This document shows, in pieces, positions 31,729 to 41,376 of a stretch of DNA of 64,000 nt. The first letter of the stretch is position 1. The number at the start of each line of letters is the position of its first letter. The stretch is from Gari tellinella. Lineage: Eukaryota > Mollusca > Bivalvia > Cardiida > Psammobiidae. Position numbers and translations under genes: made by a program. Below the pieces are notes generated by a model that ran no database searches, was not told the origin of the DNA, and saw only the letters and a list, made by a program, of their open reading frames with translations. Where the stretch lies: contig OV277859.1 in the NCBI GenBank assembly GCA_922989275.2, positions 87,478,198 to 87,542,197 on the forward strand. The letters run 5' to 3'.

Positions 31729-32189
31729 CATCCATAAATATTATTCTGAGGATAACTTCTCACACGATGTATGTAAAATTACAATTTTTTGTACATAAAA
31801 TGGTACAATCATACACTTGGATTCGGCATGAAATCCGTGAATGTATATATGCGTTTGTCCTTAAATAAGATCCTAACATGAAGCAATGTTGACTTTTGCT
31901 CGGTACCAGGGAGGCCTTTTACAGCTGTAGTACGACGATCTTACAACGTATACATCAGTTGAAACTATGAGTTATATCAATAAATATATGTGGACCCATT
32001 AGTGGTTCATTTGTGCTGGCTAACTAAATGGAAGTTCAAAATAACAGCGAATTTCATACCTGCTATGTTTGTTTATGTTGATTTTCCTCGCTTCGCCTGG
32101 TACCTATTTCCGGAGTCGTTGCTATACGGTGATAATTGTGTAAAACATTAACATAGTCCTTTCTAGAAGGTTGTAACATTTAACTTATA

Positions 32190-32404
32190 CAGTAAAACCT
32201 CTCTATTACAACCACTTTAAAGAAAGCTTATAGTAATTGATTGTATAAAAGATGGGTGACAGCTTATTAAAAGAAAGGTGGCAGTAAAACAGAAAGCTCC
32301 TAAAGGAGCTTTTTGTTTTACTGTCATCTTGCTTTAAGCAGTCACCTGTATAAAACACTTCGTAATTTACACAATTTAGAGCTCGTAACAGAGAGGTTTT
32401 ACTG
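32190..32404. mobile_element. TA-1 element with h1 palindrome
   Basis: 215 bp in TA flanks, CAGTAAAACCTCTCTATTAC to GTAACAGAGAGGTTTTACTG. Palindrome with apex GCTCCTAAAGGAGC. Absent from the young copies. Confidence 0.85.
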
Positions 32405-32449
32405 TACTTCATGAATACATAGCTACATGGTTTCAATCTGATGCTTCTA

Positions 32450-32665
32450 TGGGTAAATCACTGACGCCTGAAACTTTGAAAGGACAATTCCAGTTTGCCA
32501 TTTAAGTATTGCTCATTTTGACAATTTCATGTTGATTTAAAGATACATTGCAAAATGACAACAGTGCAGATCCTTCAGGAGACCTCTGATTGTGAGTCTA
32601 CACTGTCTGCATAGGACAAGTGTACTCTTCATAGGTACCCTGTTTGTAAATGATACCTAAACACA
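32450..32665 (+). mobile_element. TTAA-3 element, decayed
   Basis: CCTGAAACTTTGAAAGGAC and a damaged h3 palindrome (ACAACAGTGCAGATCC, AGTCTACACTGTCTGC); the right end is GTTTGTAAATGATACCTAA. Confidence 0.6.
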
Positions 32666-32897
32666 TCTCTATGATTCAATAGGTCAATAGTACAGAAAAC
32701 ATAGATCAACTGATGAATGGAAAAAATATGACAGGGCCATTGCGATAAAATAATGAAAATCATGAAAAAAAAAACATTCAAAGGAACACACAGGGAGTAT
32801 TTACCCTTTAACTGCCAAATTATCATCTGCTCAAAACTTCTCAGCATTTGATTTTAAAATATACTGATTGTAAACTTTGATGGCAAGCTTCCAGGCC

Positions 32898-32993
32898 AGA
32901 TAAGCTGAATATCTCAACTACTAACATCTTTATTTCTCAAGTAAATCCTTTAATATCACTATTCATTAGATTTGTCACCTTGAGGCAGTTCTA
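32898..32993. mobile_element. CAGG-1 left half
   Basis: CCAGATAAGCTGAATATCTC through ATATCACTATTCATTAGA matches CAGG-1. The right half is missing; the sequence passes directly to the TTAA of the next element. Confidence 0.55.
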
Positions 32994-33234
32994 TTAACTC
33001 ATTACCCAATTACCTGTTTCTAATTTTGAAGACAGGTGACCACTTAAAATGGGTTGTAAGTAAAGCAGAATGTGCTTTACTTTCAACCTGCTTTAAACTA
33101 CCATCTGCTAGGGTATAGAAAAAGATTATTATGGTACATATTCATGAAAGAATAAAGTAGAACATTTTTCTTCAATTAGAAAAGTAAATTACCAGTAAAG
33201 GCAAAATAAAGGTGTTATTATGGAGTAATGGATG
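32994..33234 (+). mobile_element. TTAA-1 element
   Basis: TTAACTCATTACCCAATTAC, a shortened h1 palindrome (AGTAAAGCAGAATGTGCTTTACT, lacking the apex block) and a beta end closing GGAGTAATGGATGA. Confidence 0.75.
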
Positions 33235-33310
33235 AAGTAGTGCCAATATAGACCTTGTGGAGACATAAGGGAGAAAACTCTGGAAAGATTCAGTTTACTC
33301 ACTTCTATCT

Positions 33311-33589
33311 GGAGTCCGTCTTACGAAACATCGTAAAACAAAAACGGTCCTTAGTAAAAAATATAAAATACATACTTTTCTCCATTTAATCCAGTCTTGT
33401 GAATTGCTTTTGGAATCAACTTGAAACATCTAATCCAGTCTTATGACATCTCTTTGGAATCGTCTTTTCAAGAGGCTTCCAGAAAGATGTCATAAGACAG
33501 GATAAGATGGAGAAACAAATAAAAATTGAGAATTTTAGCATCTGACTTACAACAATATTTGTTGTACAAAGCTTAGTAAGACACCCCCC
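33311..33589. mobile_element. GGCC-1 element, decayed
   Basis: The ends have lost GGGGCCC (GTCCGTCTTACGAAAC, TTAGTAAGACACCCCC). The palindromic core GACATCTCTTTGGAATCGTC with ATGTCATAAGACAGGA is clear, and part of the left side is duplicated (ATCCAGTCTTGTGAAT, ATCCAGTCTTATGACA). Confidence 0.7.
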
Positions 33590-33807
33590 TGGTGTTTGCC
33601 AATGCCATGCAGTGCAGTGGTGACTGGAAAAGAGAGGGTTACAAGGAATGTATAGGTTTAACAGAGTTGTATGCATAACAAAAATGATAACAAAAACAGA
33701 TAATTTTATCAATATTTGCTGACATTTGGTTTCAAACTTCTTTAACAGAGCTCAGCTACAAAAAGGGCATAAGTAAACATTGTTGACCAAGAAGAGAGAT
33801 CACTAAA

Positions 33808-33814
33808 TGCTGTG
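33808..33814 (+). other. Empty target site of the SINE at 3881
   Basis: AAATGCTGTGTCTCATC is uninterrupted here, whereas both young copies carry a 282-bp SINE between duplicated TGCTGTG. Confidence 0.9.
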
Positions 33815-34320
33815 TCTCATCTGGGTCTACAATTTATAGCATGACCAACGATGCAGGAGGGTAATTAACCCGTTGAGGATTTTCTTTATTCAATTACATG
33901 TAATGTGATAACGTCATGATCTGGCGCAAAACCTACACTAAATACTATCTTGTCACATTGATTTAGCAAATATTAAGATGATTAATAACTTTATCAAATT
34001 AAAAGTGAGGATAGTTTCCAGATGCCCCAAAACAAGTTAAATCTGTGTTATTTTCCCTCATGTATCCTCATAAACTTTATCACTGCTTAGAGGAAGTAGG
34101 CAAAGCAATTTGGGTTGTTATTGTGCCAGTTGGTAGTCATGTTATAAAAAAAATCTTTCATTCATGTTCATGTTGTAATGAATATATTAAACTCATCAAT
34201 CTAAAATTGATAAAAACTCAACGGAGCCTTGTTTTTATCGCTTTTGATGACTAATTTAATTAATTCCATACAACACAAATACTAATGGTAGATCCTTTAT
34301 GTATCAGCTATGTATGGTTT
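33815..34320. other. Paralogue-specific insert of unknown nature
   Basis: About 490 bp with no counterpart in the young copies (there, a TA-1 element occupies this interval). A 69-codon plus-strand frame at 34045-34254 starts with a hydrophobic stretch and has CSCC. No homology recognised and no terminal repeats found. Confidence 0.4.
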
Positions 34321-34809
34321 AACTCTATCAAGAAAGAAGGTTATTGCATATAAAACATCCTAACATATATTTGAGACTATATACAATAAGACATCCATGA
34401 ATTTGTAAACAAATAAAAACAAAAAAACATGAAGTAAACATTAAACCATAAAGATACAAATATCTTAATTAATAATCTATTTAACAAATAAAATATTATG
34501 TTAAGATGGCTCAATTATGTTTGTAACTCTTGAACTACATTAAAATATGTGAACAGCGGTCACTTAATAATTAAACAAAAATAACAATCTGTAAAAAATG
34601 CTTAACCTATTGCTCTACAGGTTTGAGCATGTTTGAGAAAACCCCATTAGATAGATAATTTGAAATAGCCGTGCATTAGAGATATCAAATTTGCTTTTAG
34701 AAAATTGAGTAAAAATGCATATAAACTTTATTGCACATGTTTTAGAAAAGAAACAAAAATGTACACATTATTTATATACAGACAAATTGATAGGTTCTAA
34801 TGTTCCTCT

Positions 34810-35052
34810 GGGGCCCGTTTCATAAAACATCTTACGACAAAAACGATCGTAAGTCTAATCTTAAAAATACATTCAATTTCTGATTTCTCTATCTTATCCT
34901 GTCTTGTGACATCTCTTTGGAATCGTCTTTTCAAGACGATTCCAAAAAGATGTCACAAAACAGGATTAGATGGAGAAATAAATAATAATTTAGACTTTTA
35001 TAATCTGACTTACGACAACATTTGTCGTAAGAAGTTTTATGAAACGGGCCCC
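34810..35052. mobile_element. GGCC-1 element, empty site known
   Basis: 243 bp, GGGGCCCGTTTCATAAAACA to GTTTTATGAAACGGGCCCC, self-complementary throughout. The young copies read TTCCTCAGAGCCC at 5159-5171 without it. A 91-codon frame crossing it is not a gene. Confidence 0.9.
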
Positions 35053-35085
35053 AGAGCCCTAAACTACCAGATAATAATAACAGTA

Positions 35086-35473
35086 CACTGTTCCCTCTCT
35101 ACAATGACACCCAATGGGAGACAAACAATATGTGTTGTTCGAAGTGAGTTTCTTATAGGGAGGGAAAATTTATACCCTTAGAGTGCTAACATTTGCAAAT
35201 AGTTTGAACCTAGATCAGACACCGCATAAAATGCAGCGTCAGATCTGGGTTCAAACTATTTGTCATTCGTCTTGATGTTTCTTCTGTCTAAATGTCCAAT
35301 ACCTAACATTGAGAAATAAAAACAGCAAACAACAGTTTTAAGTAGACAATATTGCAGCAGTGAAAAGGTTAATTAGACATACACATGTAATTGTTTTGTT
35401 TGGGGAACAGCTGAAAGGGTTGTAGTAAGGAAGGAATTGTTGTTCAGAGGACTGTTGTAGGGAGGGAGCACTG
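35086..35473. mobile_element. TA-2 element with h2 palindrome
   Basis: 388 bp in TA flanks; counterpart of 5199-5577. Palindrome AACCTAGATCAGACACCGC with GCAGCGTCAGATCTGGGTT. Confidence 0.8.
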
Positions 35474-35532
35474 TATTGTGTGATAAATGCAACAAGAACC
35501 CTTCTTGAGCTGAACAAGTTGCTGTTAAAAAT

Positions 35533-35872
35533 AGTAACCCATTACACATTAAATATGCATTTTTATGTATTTAATTCATTCCGCCACTGAACAAAATAGT
35601 TCTATTTTATACCATTACTGTTATTAATGTGCAACATAAGAAATATGTTCTATATCCTAGCAGATCGTAGCTTAAAGCAGGCTTAAAGTCAAGCAGAAGG
35701 CGCCTTAAGGCACATTCTGTTTTACTTTCAGCCTGCTTTAAGCTACCATTGGCTAGGATGTATTAAACATTTCTTATGATACATGTTTCATGAATGTATA
35801 AATTGGAACTATTTTCTTCAGTAGAGGAAAACTGAATGTGCTAAAAGGAGCTTCTATCGGAGGAAGGGTTAA
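35533..35872. mobile_element. TTAA-1 with two beta ends and intact h1 palindrome
   Basis: Counterpart of 5882-6366 without the nested TA-2 and with the h1 palindrome present (35672-35745). It shows the ancestral state of that element. Confidence 0.8.
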
Positions 35873-36139
35873 AAACAATTACAGCCATGGGAATATTCAT
35901 AATTCCACAATATGGTAATGCTTTCATAATAAACTTATTGCTGTACATAAAGTTTAAATACAAACACAACTTACCAAAACAATAATTAATGATTCCATTT
36001 CCAACCAGTTATACTTCTAGTGACCATAATCTAAACTACAGGGTAAGTAACTCCTACAATCATGTTAATACATTTTGTATAACATTATCTGTATTTCTAT
36101 CATATTATATCCATGGTAAATATTTCATTGAATACATAC

Positions 36140-36316
36140 CAGAGCTCCAGATAAGGTGAGTATTTCAACAAAAAAATCTTTATTTCTGCATTAAACACTA
36201 TGGTGTCACTACTCATTAGAATCGTCTCTTCGAGTAGTAACACCATAGGATTTGGTGCTGAATGAGCAAACAAATGTAAGATTTGTTCAATTTACTCCCT
36301 CTTATCTTGAGCCCTA
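36140..36316. mobile_element. CAGG-1 element, palindrome shortened
   Basis: Counterpart of 6634-6824. One arm of the core was lost (ATTAGAATCGTCTCTTCGAG runs directly into TAGTAACACC). Confidence 0.75.
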
Positions 36317-36402
36317 AAAACTTACTGTTACAATATCAATAATACTTACTACAGTGAAGCACCAATATCCAACCACTAAAAAGAATATTTAATGATGGCA
36401 AC

Positions 36403-36651
36403 ATAACTCACTTACCACTGAAATTTCAAATGGTTAATTCCAGTTTCAAAATAGGTCTAGTTCATTTTGACTATTTAGGATTGTTTTTTACAATGGTTTG
36501 CAAAATTACAAACAGTGTAGGCCCAGATCAGATGGCTCCTGCTGGAGCCATCTGATCTGAGCCTACACTGTTTTCAAATGACCTATGTACTCTTCACAGG
36601 TACTCTGATTGTAAAGTATAAGTAAACCAATTGCTACGGTTCAATGTGTAA
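36403..36651 (+). mobile_element. TTAA-3 with a covarying h3 palindrome
   Basis: CATAACTCACTTACCACTGA to GGTTCAATGTGTAAAA. The palindrome 36508-36575 (GTAGGCCCAGATCAGATGGC arm) differs from the h3 consensus at several places, and most changes are matched in the other arm. Confidence 0.8.
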
Positions 36652-37050
36652 AAGAATGAAGAAAGAAGAGTAGGAAACTCCTGGAGAAGCTTTCTGCTTT
36701 ATTTTGTGTCTGCTTTAAATATCTTCCTTCCATCTTGAAATAATACTTCTTTTCAGTGATTAAAATAGTGGACGTTTACTGCACTTAATACTTCACCTCT
36801 AAATGATATGTCTATTAACAAAACATAATCTACACAACTGCTCTTTTCTAATAGTATGACCTCTAAGGGCCTTTTTCAAATTATAATTACCCATTTGGAA
36901 TATTTTTATATTTATTGCAAAACATAATCTACAAAACAACTGTTTTTACAATGTTTTTACAACTGTTTTTACACTGTTTGTACAAAATCATGTACAATAA
37001 GAATTGTGCTAGTTGGCAAATCATTAAAGAAGCATCATAACCCAAGGTCT
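36652..37050. other. Spacer with a remnant hairpin
   Basis: GGAAACTCCTGGAGAAGCTT TCTGCTTTATTTT near 36681 is a decayed h1. The rest is AT-rich with short ACTGTTTTTACA repeats near 36938-36985. Confidence 0.5.
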
Positions 37051-37395
37051 CTAAAGACAGGTGACTACTTAACCCATTACCCCATAGCTTGTTTCTAGTT
37101 TTGAAGACAGATGACTACTTAAAGCAGGTTGAAAGTAAAGCTGAATGCGCCTTAAGGCTCATTCTGCTTTACTTTCAGCCTGTTTTAAGCTATTATCTGC
37201 TAGAATGTAGAAAAAATTTGTTATGGTTCTTATCTATAACAGTATAAATTGGATCTATCTTCTTCAGTAAAGGAATAAATTAAAGGTGTAAAAACGTATT
37301 TATGGGGTAATGGGTTAAGGCAGAGCAAAAATTGTAGAAAGGTCCTTTAGGAGCTTTCTGTATTTCTTTACCTTTGCATTAAGCAGGCATCTGTT
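37051..37395. repeat. h1-type hairpin interrupted by a TTAA-1 element
   Basis: AAGACAGGTGACTACTTAA (37054-37072) and TTAAGGCAGAGCAAAAATTG onward (37315-37390, apex GGTCCTTTAGGAGC, then TTGCATTAAGCAGGC) are two parts of one h1-like palindrome, split at its basal CTTAA. Confidence 0.7.
37069..37318 (+). mobile_element. TTAA-1 element inserted in an h1 base
   Basis: 250 bp, TTAACCCATTACCCCATAGC to GGGGTAATGGGTTAA, with its own h1 palindrome. The flanking hairpin shows that h1 basal TTAA is a used target. Confidence 0.88.
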
Positions 37396-37500
37396 TAAAA
37401 AAATACATATTTTCATAAGTCACAACTTAACAATCTACATCATTGTCCAAAACATGATAACTAGTTCATGAAACTGCTATAGGTATGACAAGGGACAATG

Positions 37501-37927
37501 CAGTTAAACCTCTCTATAACAACAACTTAAGTGTGTTAATTATCCTGGGCCCGTTTCATAAAACTTCGTACGACAAATCGGTCATAAGTAAAAACTTTAA
37601 AATACATTTAATTTCTTATTTCTCAATCTAATCTTGTCTTGTGACATCTCTTTGGAATCGTCTTTTCAAGACGATTCCAAAGAGATGTCACAAGACAGAA
37701 TTAGATGGAAACATAAATTATAATTGAAACTTTTATAATCTGACTTAGGACACCATTTGTTGTTCAAAGTTTTATGAAATGGGCTCCAGGTGTTTAAGGT
37801 AGGTGACTGCTTAAAGCAAGGAGCTTTCTGCTCTACATTCACCCTGGTTTAAGCTGCCATCTGTCCTTTATGCAGTCAATTAGCATTCTTTTATTTTAAG
37901 TGGTTGTCATAGTAGAGAGGTTTTATG
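37501..37927. mobile_element. TA-1 element split by GGCC-1
   Basis: CAGTTAAACCTCTCTATAAC at the left and AGTAGAGAGGTTTTATGTA at the right. A GGCC-1 element occupies 37544-37790. The h1 palindrome on the right side is reduced. Confidence 0.75.
37544..37790. mobile_element. GGCC-1 element nested in TA-1
   Basis: CCTGGGCCCGTTTCATAAAA to TTTTATGAAATGGGCTCCAGG; core GGAATCGTCTTTTCAAGACG. Confidence 0.85.
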
Positions 37928-38118
37928 TACACAACAATCTAATATAGTATCCCTGGTTATAATGACCAGATGGGAAATGAAGCCAGATGGTAAAGGTTAG
38001 CCTATGTTGACAGGCAGGCTAACTAGAATTGGCAATCACTATGCCAGAGAGTCTATAATTCCACCCATGATTATTGTTATTATTGCTCTACTAACCTGAG
38101 ATAGAATTGAGCCTACTA
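37928..38118. other. Spacer
   Basis: About 190 bp with a short inverted motif (GGTTAGCC, GGCTAACT); nothing recognised. Confidence 0.45.
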
Positions 38119-38323
38119 CAGTAAAACCTATCTACTACGACCACTAAAAACAAGGCTAATTGGTTGTTTAATAGAGAGGTGACAGCTTAAAGCAAGGTGG
38201 CAGTAAAACAGAATGCTCCTAAAGGAGATTTCTGTTTTACTGCCACCTTGTTTTAAGCAGTCACCTGTCTTCAACACTTAATAATAAACACAATATAGTG
38301 GTCTTAATTTAGAGGTTTTACTG
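38119..38323. mobile_element. TA-1 element with h1 palindrome
   Basis: 205 bp, TA on the left, CAGTAAAACCTATCTACTAC to GAGGTTTTACTG. Apex GCTCCTAAAGGAG. Confidence 0.85.
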
Positions 38324-38384
38324 TTCATAAAATTAACCCTTCACTAACAGAACAAGTTGTCTTCATTGAAAAATATAGATGACT

Positions 38385-39677
38385 TTAACCCCTTACCCCA
38401 TAGCCTGTTTCTAATTCGAAGATATGTGACCACTTAAAGCAGGTTGAAGGCACATTCTGCTTTACTTTCAGCCTGCTTTAAGCTATTATCTGCTAGGGTA
38501 AAGAAAATATTTCTTATGATTTTTATTTGTGACAGTATAAATTGAAACTACAGTAGAACTTCGATGTGTCGAGTTTGAAGGGACCATCAGAAAAAACTCG
38601 ACACATCGAAGCCTCGACTCATGTTTTACCTTAATAATATGCTCCCTCGATTTTTTTTTTCTCAAAAATACTCGATCTCCATATAGCCGACATGTCCGTA
38701 TGTTACTTGTTGATATCGATGATTTCAAATTAAAAACATTAAAATGCAATTATGTAACGCTCGTATCGCATCCAAACTGGATGCATATTTACTCATTTAA
38801 CAAAAACTTCAACTTGAAACGAATCGTCAGGCGAAAATACGTTTGCCGTAACTCGATCTTCAGAAAATAACAACACAGCGGTATGAACGGAAGTCGCTTT
38901 TTATCTGCGCACCGGTTCTTTTACCCATTCCAGCATATACATTCTCTCGAAACGCTGGAACCAAATTCAGGGGAAACCCTTTTCTTAAAATAGTAACAAT
39001 ATCTCCTTAGAGGGATAAGGATAATTGCATAACTATTGCTGCTACACATTTCGGGATGGGTTCCGCGTGAGTTGTTCTTTGTCTTTTACACACACATTTC
39101 TCTTCAGGCATAAAAAACATCGACCGATCTACGAATATGCTTTAACATTCGGTTTATATTTGACTTTACACGAAACTGAATAGGCGCTACGATAAAGTCT
39201 CTGTGACGAATAAAATATGGAAAAGAGTAGATGAATCAAGGAATACACAGGGCCGTTAACACAATGAGAAGGTGTTGGCCTGTTTGTCCTGGATAATTGG
39301 GCAGTCAGGTAATTTTTCATTGACGACAATCAATCGAGTAAAGATGGTCACGGAGGTGTGAAAAACTCGACACGCAAAATTCCGGTCCATCGTACAGTCG
39401 AACATCGACACATGGGTAGTGAATTTTGAGTGAAATAGTACGTACGGACTGAGAAAAAAAGTCGATATAGCGAAAAACTCGACTTATAAAAACTCGAGTC
39501 AAACGTAGATTTTAAATAAGGTTATATAGGGAGAAAAGTTGGGACTTTAAAAAAAGATCGACACATCAAGAAACTCGACTCTTCGAAGTTCGACACATCG
39601 AAGTTCTACTGTTTTTACTTCAGTGGAGGAATTAATTAAAGGCGTAAAAAGGCGTATTTATGGGAGTAATAGGTTAA
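38385..39677 (+). mobile_element. TTAA-1 element split by TA-3
   Basis: TTAACCCCTTACCCCATAGC to GGGAGTAATAGGTTAA. The h1 palindrome is asymmetric: the left arm jumps from GCAGGTTGAA to GGCACATTCTGC. TA-3 occupies 38551-39611. Confidence 0.8.
38551..39611. mobile_element. TA-3 element, pogo-like, 1,061 bp
   Basis: CAGTAGAACTTCGATGTGTC GA is inverted at the right end (ending GAAGTTCTACTG). CTCGACACATCGAAG motifs recur at both ends and inside. It sits in TTAA-1 at GGAACTA/TTTTC, a TA target with the right A apparently mutated. No transposase frame is seen, so non-autonomous. Family inferred from CAGTNNAAC ends and TA target. Confidence 0.8.
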
Positions 39678-39691
39678 ACAAGATGCTTTCT

Positions 39692-40195
39692 TTAAACAAG
39701 AGCCCCATAAATACACCTTTTAACTCCTTTAATTTATTTCTCCACTGAAGAAAATAGTTCTAATTTATACAGTTATGAATATATAATTATTATTAGAAAT
39801 AATTTCTATTTTCTAGAAGATGGTAGCTTAAAGCAGCTTGAAAGTAAAGTAGAATGTGCCTTAACCCTGTACCTGATAGCCTATTTCTAGTATTGAATAT
39901 AGGTGACCACTTAAAGCAGGTTGAAAGTAAAGCAGAATGCATCATAAGGCGCATTCTGCTTTACTTTCAGCCTGCTTTAAGCTTCCATGTGCTAGAATAT
40001 AGAAAATGTTCCCTATACTATATATTCATGACGGATTAAATTGGAACTATTTTCTTGAGCGGAGGAATAAACTGAATACGCTAAAAGGCGTTTCTATTGG
40101 GGAAAGGGTTAAGGCACATTCTGCTTTACTTTTAACCTGCTTTAAGTGGCCACCTATCTTCAATACTAGAAACAGGCTATGAGGTAATGGGTTAA
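39692..40195 (-). mobile_element. TTAA-1 outer element, split at its palindrome apex
   Basis: Beta end AGAGCCCCATAAATACACC, left h1 arm to AATGTGCC, then an inserted element, then right arm GGCACATTCTGCTTTAC and alpha end GAGGTAATGGGTTAA. Confidence 0.88.
39861..40112 (+). mobile_element. TTAA-1 inserted into the h1 apex of another TTAA-1
   Basis: 252 bp with TTAA at 39861-39864 and 40109-40112. The flanks GTGCC and GGCAC restore the apex GTGCCTTAAGGCAC. It carries its own complete h1 palindrome. Confidence 0.92.
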
Positions 40196-40535
40196 TATAA
40201 GATTGCATTTATGCAAAATAACTTTTGTGAGAGAACGGAAATGTCTTTTCTTCTGTATAAATTGCTTTTTGATGTTGTAAAAATGAAAAACTCACAATAC
40301 CGTAAGCTGTTATTATTTTAACAATGTCAGTTGTAACTAAAAACAAACATGGAAATAGAAAATGCAAATAAAACAATATTATGTTCACTAGTGAACAGTG
40401 TAAAATAATTTGTTTAGTCTATAAAAACAAGACTACAATTCAGTTCTATACTTAAAACAAACAGACAGTAAAACCCTTGAAAAAATGCCACTCAATAATG
40501 AAACATCCCAATCTCTAAAAACACTTTACAGATCA
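40196..40535. other. AT-rich spacer
   Basis: No gene, element end or structure recognised. Confidence 0.5.
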
Positions 40536-40539
40536 TTGC

Positions 40540-40612
40540 TTAATACAGGACAAAAGTAATGCAGAAAACATTAAGAGCTTTTGGCATTACTCTTGTGTTT
40601 TATTAAGCTGCA
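40540..40612. repeat. h1-like hairpin, CTTAATACAGGACAAAAGTAATGC type
   Basis: Arms CTTAATACAGGACAAAAGTA and ATTACTCTTGTGTTTTATTAAGC; same variant class as 29582, 54545 and 57588. Confidence 0.6.
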
Positions 40613-40744
40613 ACATTTTTAAAAGGCTGAAAGTTTGCAAAAATTAATTAAATTTTCTAAATAACTAAGACATTGTCATATTTAACCATTATCCCCTGTA
40701 CAATCCTTCAATACATTACAAAAAAAAAAACGTTTCCCAGAAAA

Positions 40745-40971
40745 GTAACCCCTTCTTTACCATGACCTAATCTGCTCTAATCAGTTGTCATATTCTGCTT
40801 TTATTTCTGAAATTCAAATTTGAGAGAAATGTAGATTTTTAGACTAAATATTATTGTAATGAGTGTCAAAAAGATTGGATTCTGATCAGAGGCTGTGTTA
40901 TGCTGCGTCTGATCAGTATTAAAACTGTTTGAAAATTATAAGTGTACTTGGTGAAAGACAGAAAAGGGGAT
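40745..40971. mobile_element. TTAA-5-like element with decayed h2
   Basis: AACCCCTTCTTTACCATGAC to GGTGAAAGACAGAAAAGGGG; the interior resembles 11434-11659 (AATTCAAATTTGAG, GATTCTGATCAGAGGC with GCGTCTGATCAG). Confidence 0.65.
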
Positions 40972-41009
40972 GACGGCTATCTCCCTTGGCAAAACTTGAT
41001 TGGTATGAT

Positions 41010-41257
41010 GGGGCCCGTTTCATAAAACTTCGTACGTACGACAAATGTTGTCGTAAGTCAGATTATAAAAGCCTCAATTTATATTTATTTCTCTATCTAA
41101 TCCTGTCTTGTAGCATCTCTTTGGAATCATCTTGAAAAGATGATTCCAAAGAGATGTCACGAGACAGGAATAGATGGAGAAATAAGAAATTCAATGTATT
41201 TTAAAGTTTTGACTTAACAACAACATTTGTTGTACAAAGTTTTATGAAAAGGGCCCC
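41010..41257. mobile_element. GGCC-1 element
   Basis: GGGGCCCGTTTCATAAAACT to TTTTATGAAAAGGGCCCC; core GGAATCATCTTGAAAAGATG. Confidence 0.88.
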
Positions 41258-41376
41258 TGGCAAACAGTAGGAATCTTGATCAAATACCAAATCACCCGAT
41301 AATCTCAATCAGTCTGGATCAAGTTCACACACATGGTTATTTAACATGTAATCTTGATGCAAACTTTCTGTAAATA

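Larger units (their letters stand above)
27880..32131. mobile_element. 4,252-bp DNA transposon with perfect 43-bp TIRs and 5-bp TSD
   Basis: CACCGTATAGCAACGACTCC and the following 23 bases (27880-27922) are repeated exactly in reverse complement at 32089-32131. ATAAT flanks the insert at 27875-27879 and 32132-32136. The young copies have the uninterrupted ATAAT at 2937-2941 and 15708-15712. Inside are symmetric subterminal motif arrays, a short C2H2 zinc-finger-like open frame on the minus strand next to the right end, a dead Tc1-type transposase fragment, two tRNA-related insertions and an h1-like hairpin. No intact transposase is visible. A 5-bp TSD and CAC terminus are shared with the Transib/RAG-like group, but nothing coding confirms that. 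I regard the superfamily as unassigned. Confidence 0.93.
26032..36330. repeat. Older diverged paralogue of 490-6900
   Basis: Collinear with the left part of the unit but with many substitutions, indels and different element insertions. Anchors: 26164 with 622, 27364 with 1759, 32690 with 2960, 33801 with 3867, 34330 with 4430, 35086 with 5199 and 36140 with 6634. It therefore records an earlier duplication and serves as an outgroup for dating insertions in the young copies. Confidence 0.85.

Noticed and set aside
27880..32131. Assignment of the 4.25-kb transposon to Transib/RAG-like elements
   Set aside because: Only the CAC terminus and 5-bp duplication agree. The heptamer-like end is CACCGTA, and no DDE core is visible.
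27880..32131. The Tc1 transposase fragment as the enzyme of the 4.25-kb transposon
   Set aside because: Tc1 elements use TA; this element has a 5-bp ATAAT duplication. The fragment is a truncated passenger.
34045..34254. Small secreted or membrane protein gene
   Set aside because: Isolated 69-codon frame in AT-rich DNA with no homology, splice sites or conservation in the paralogous copies.
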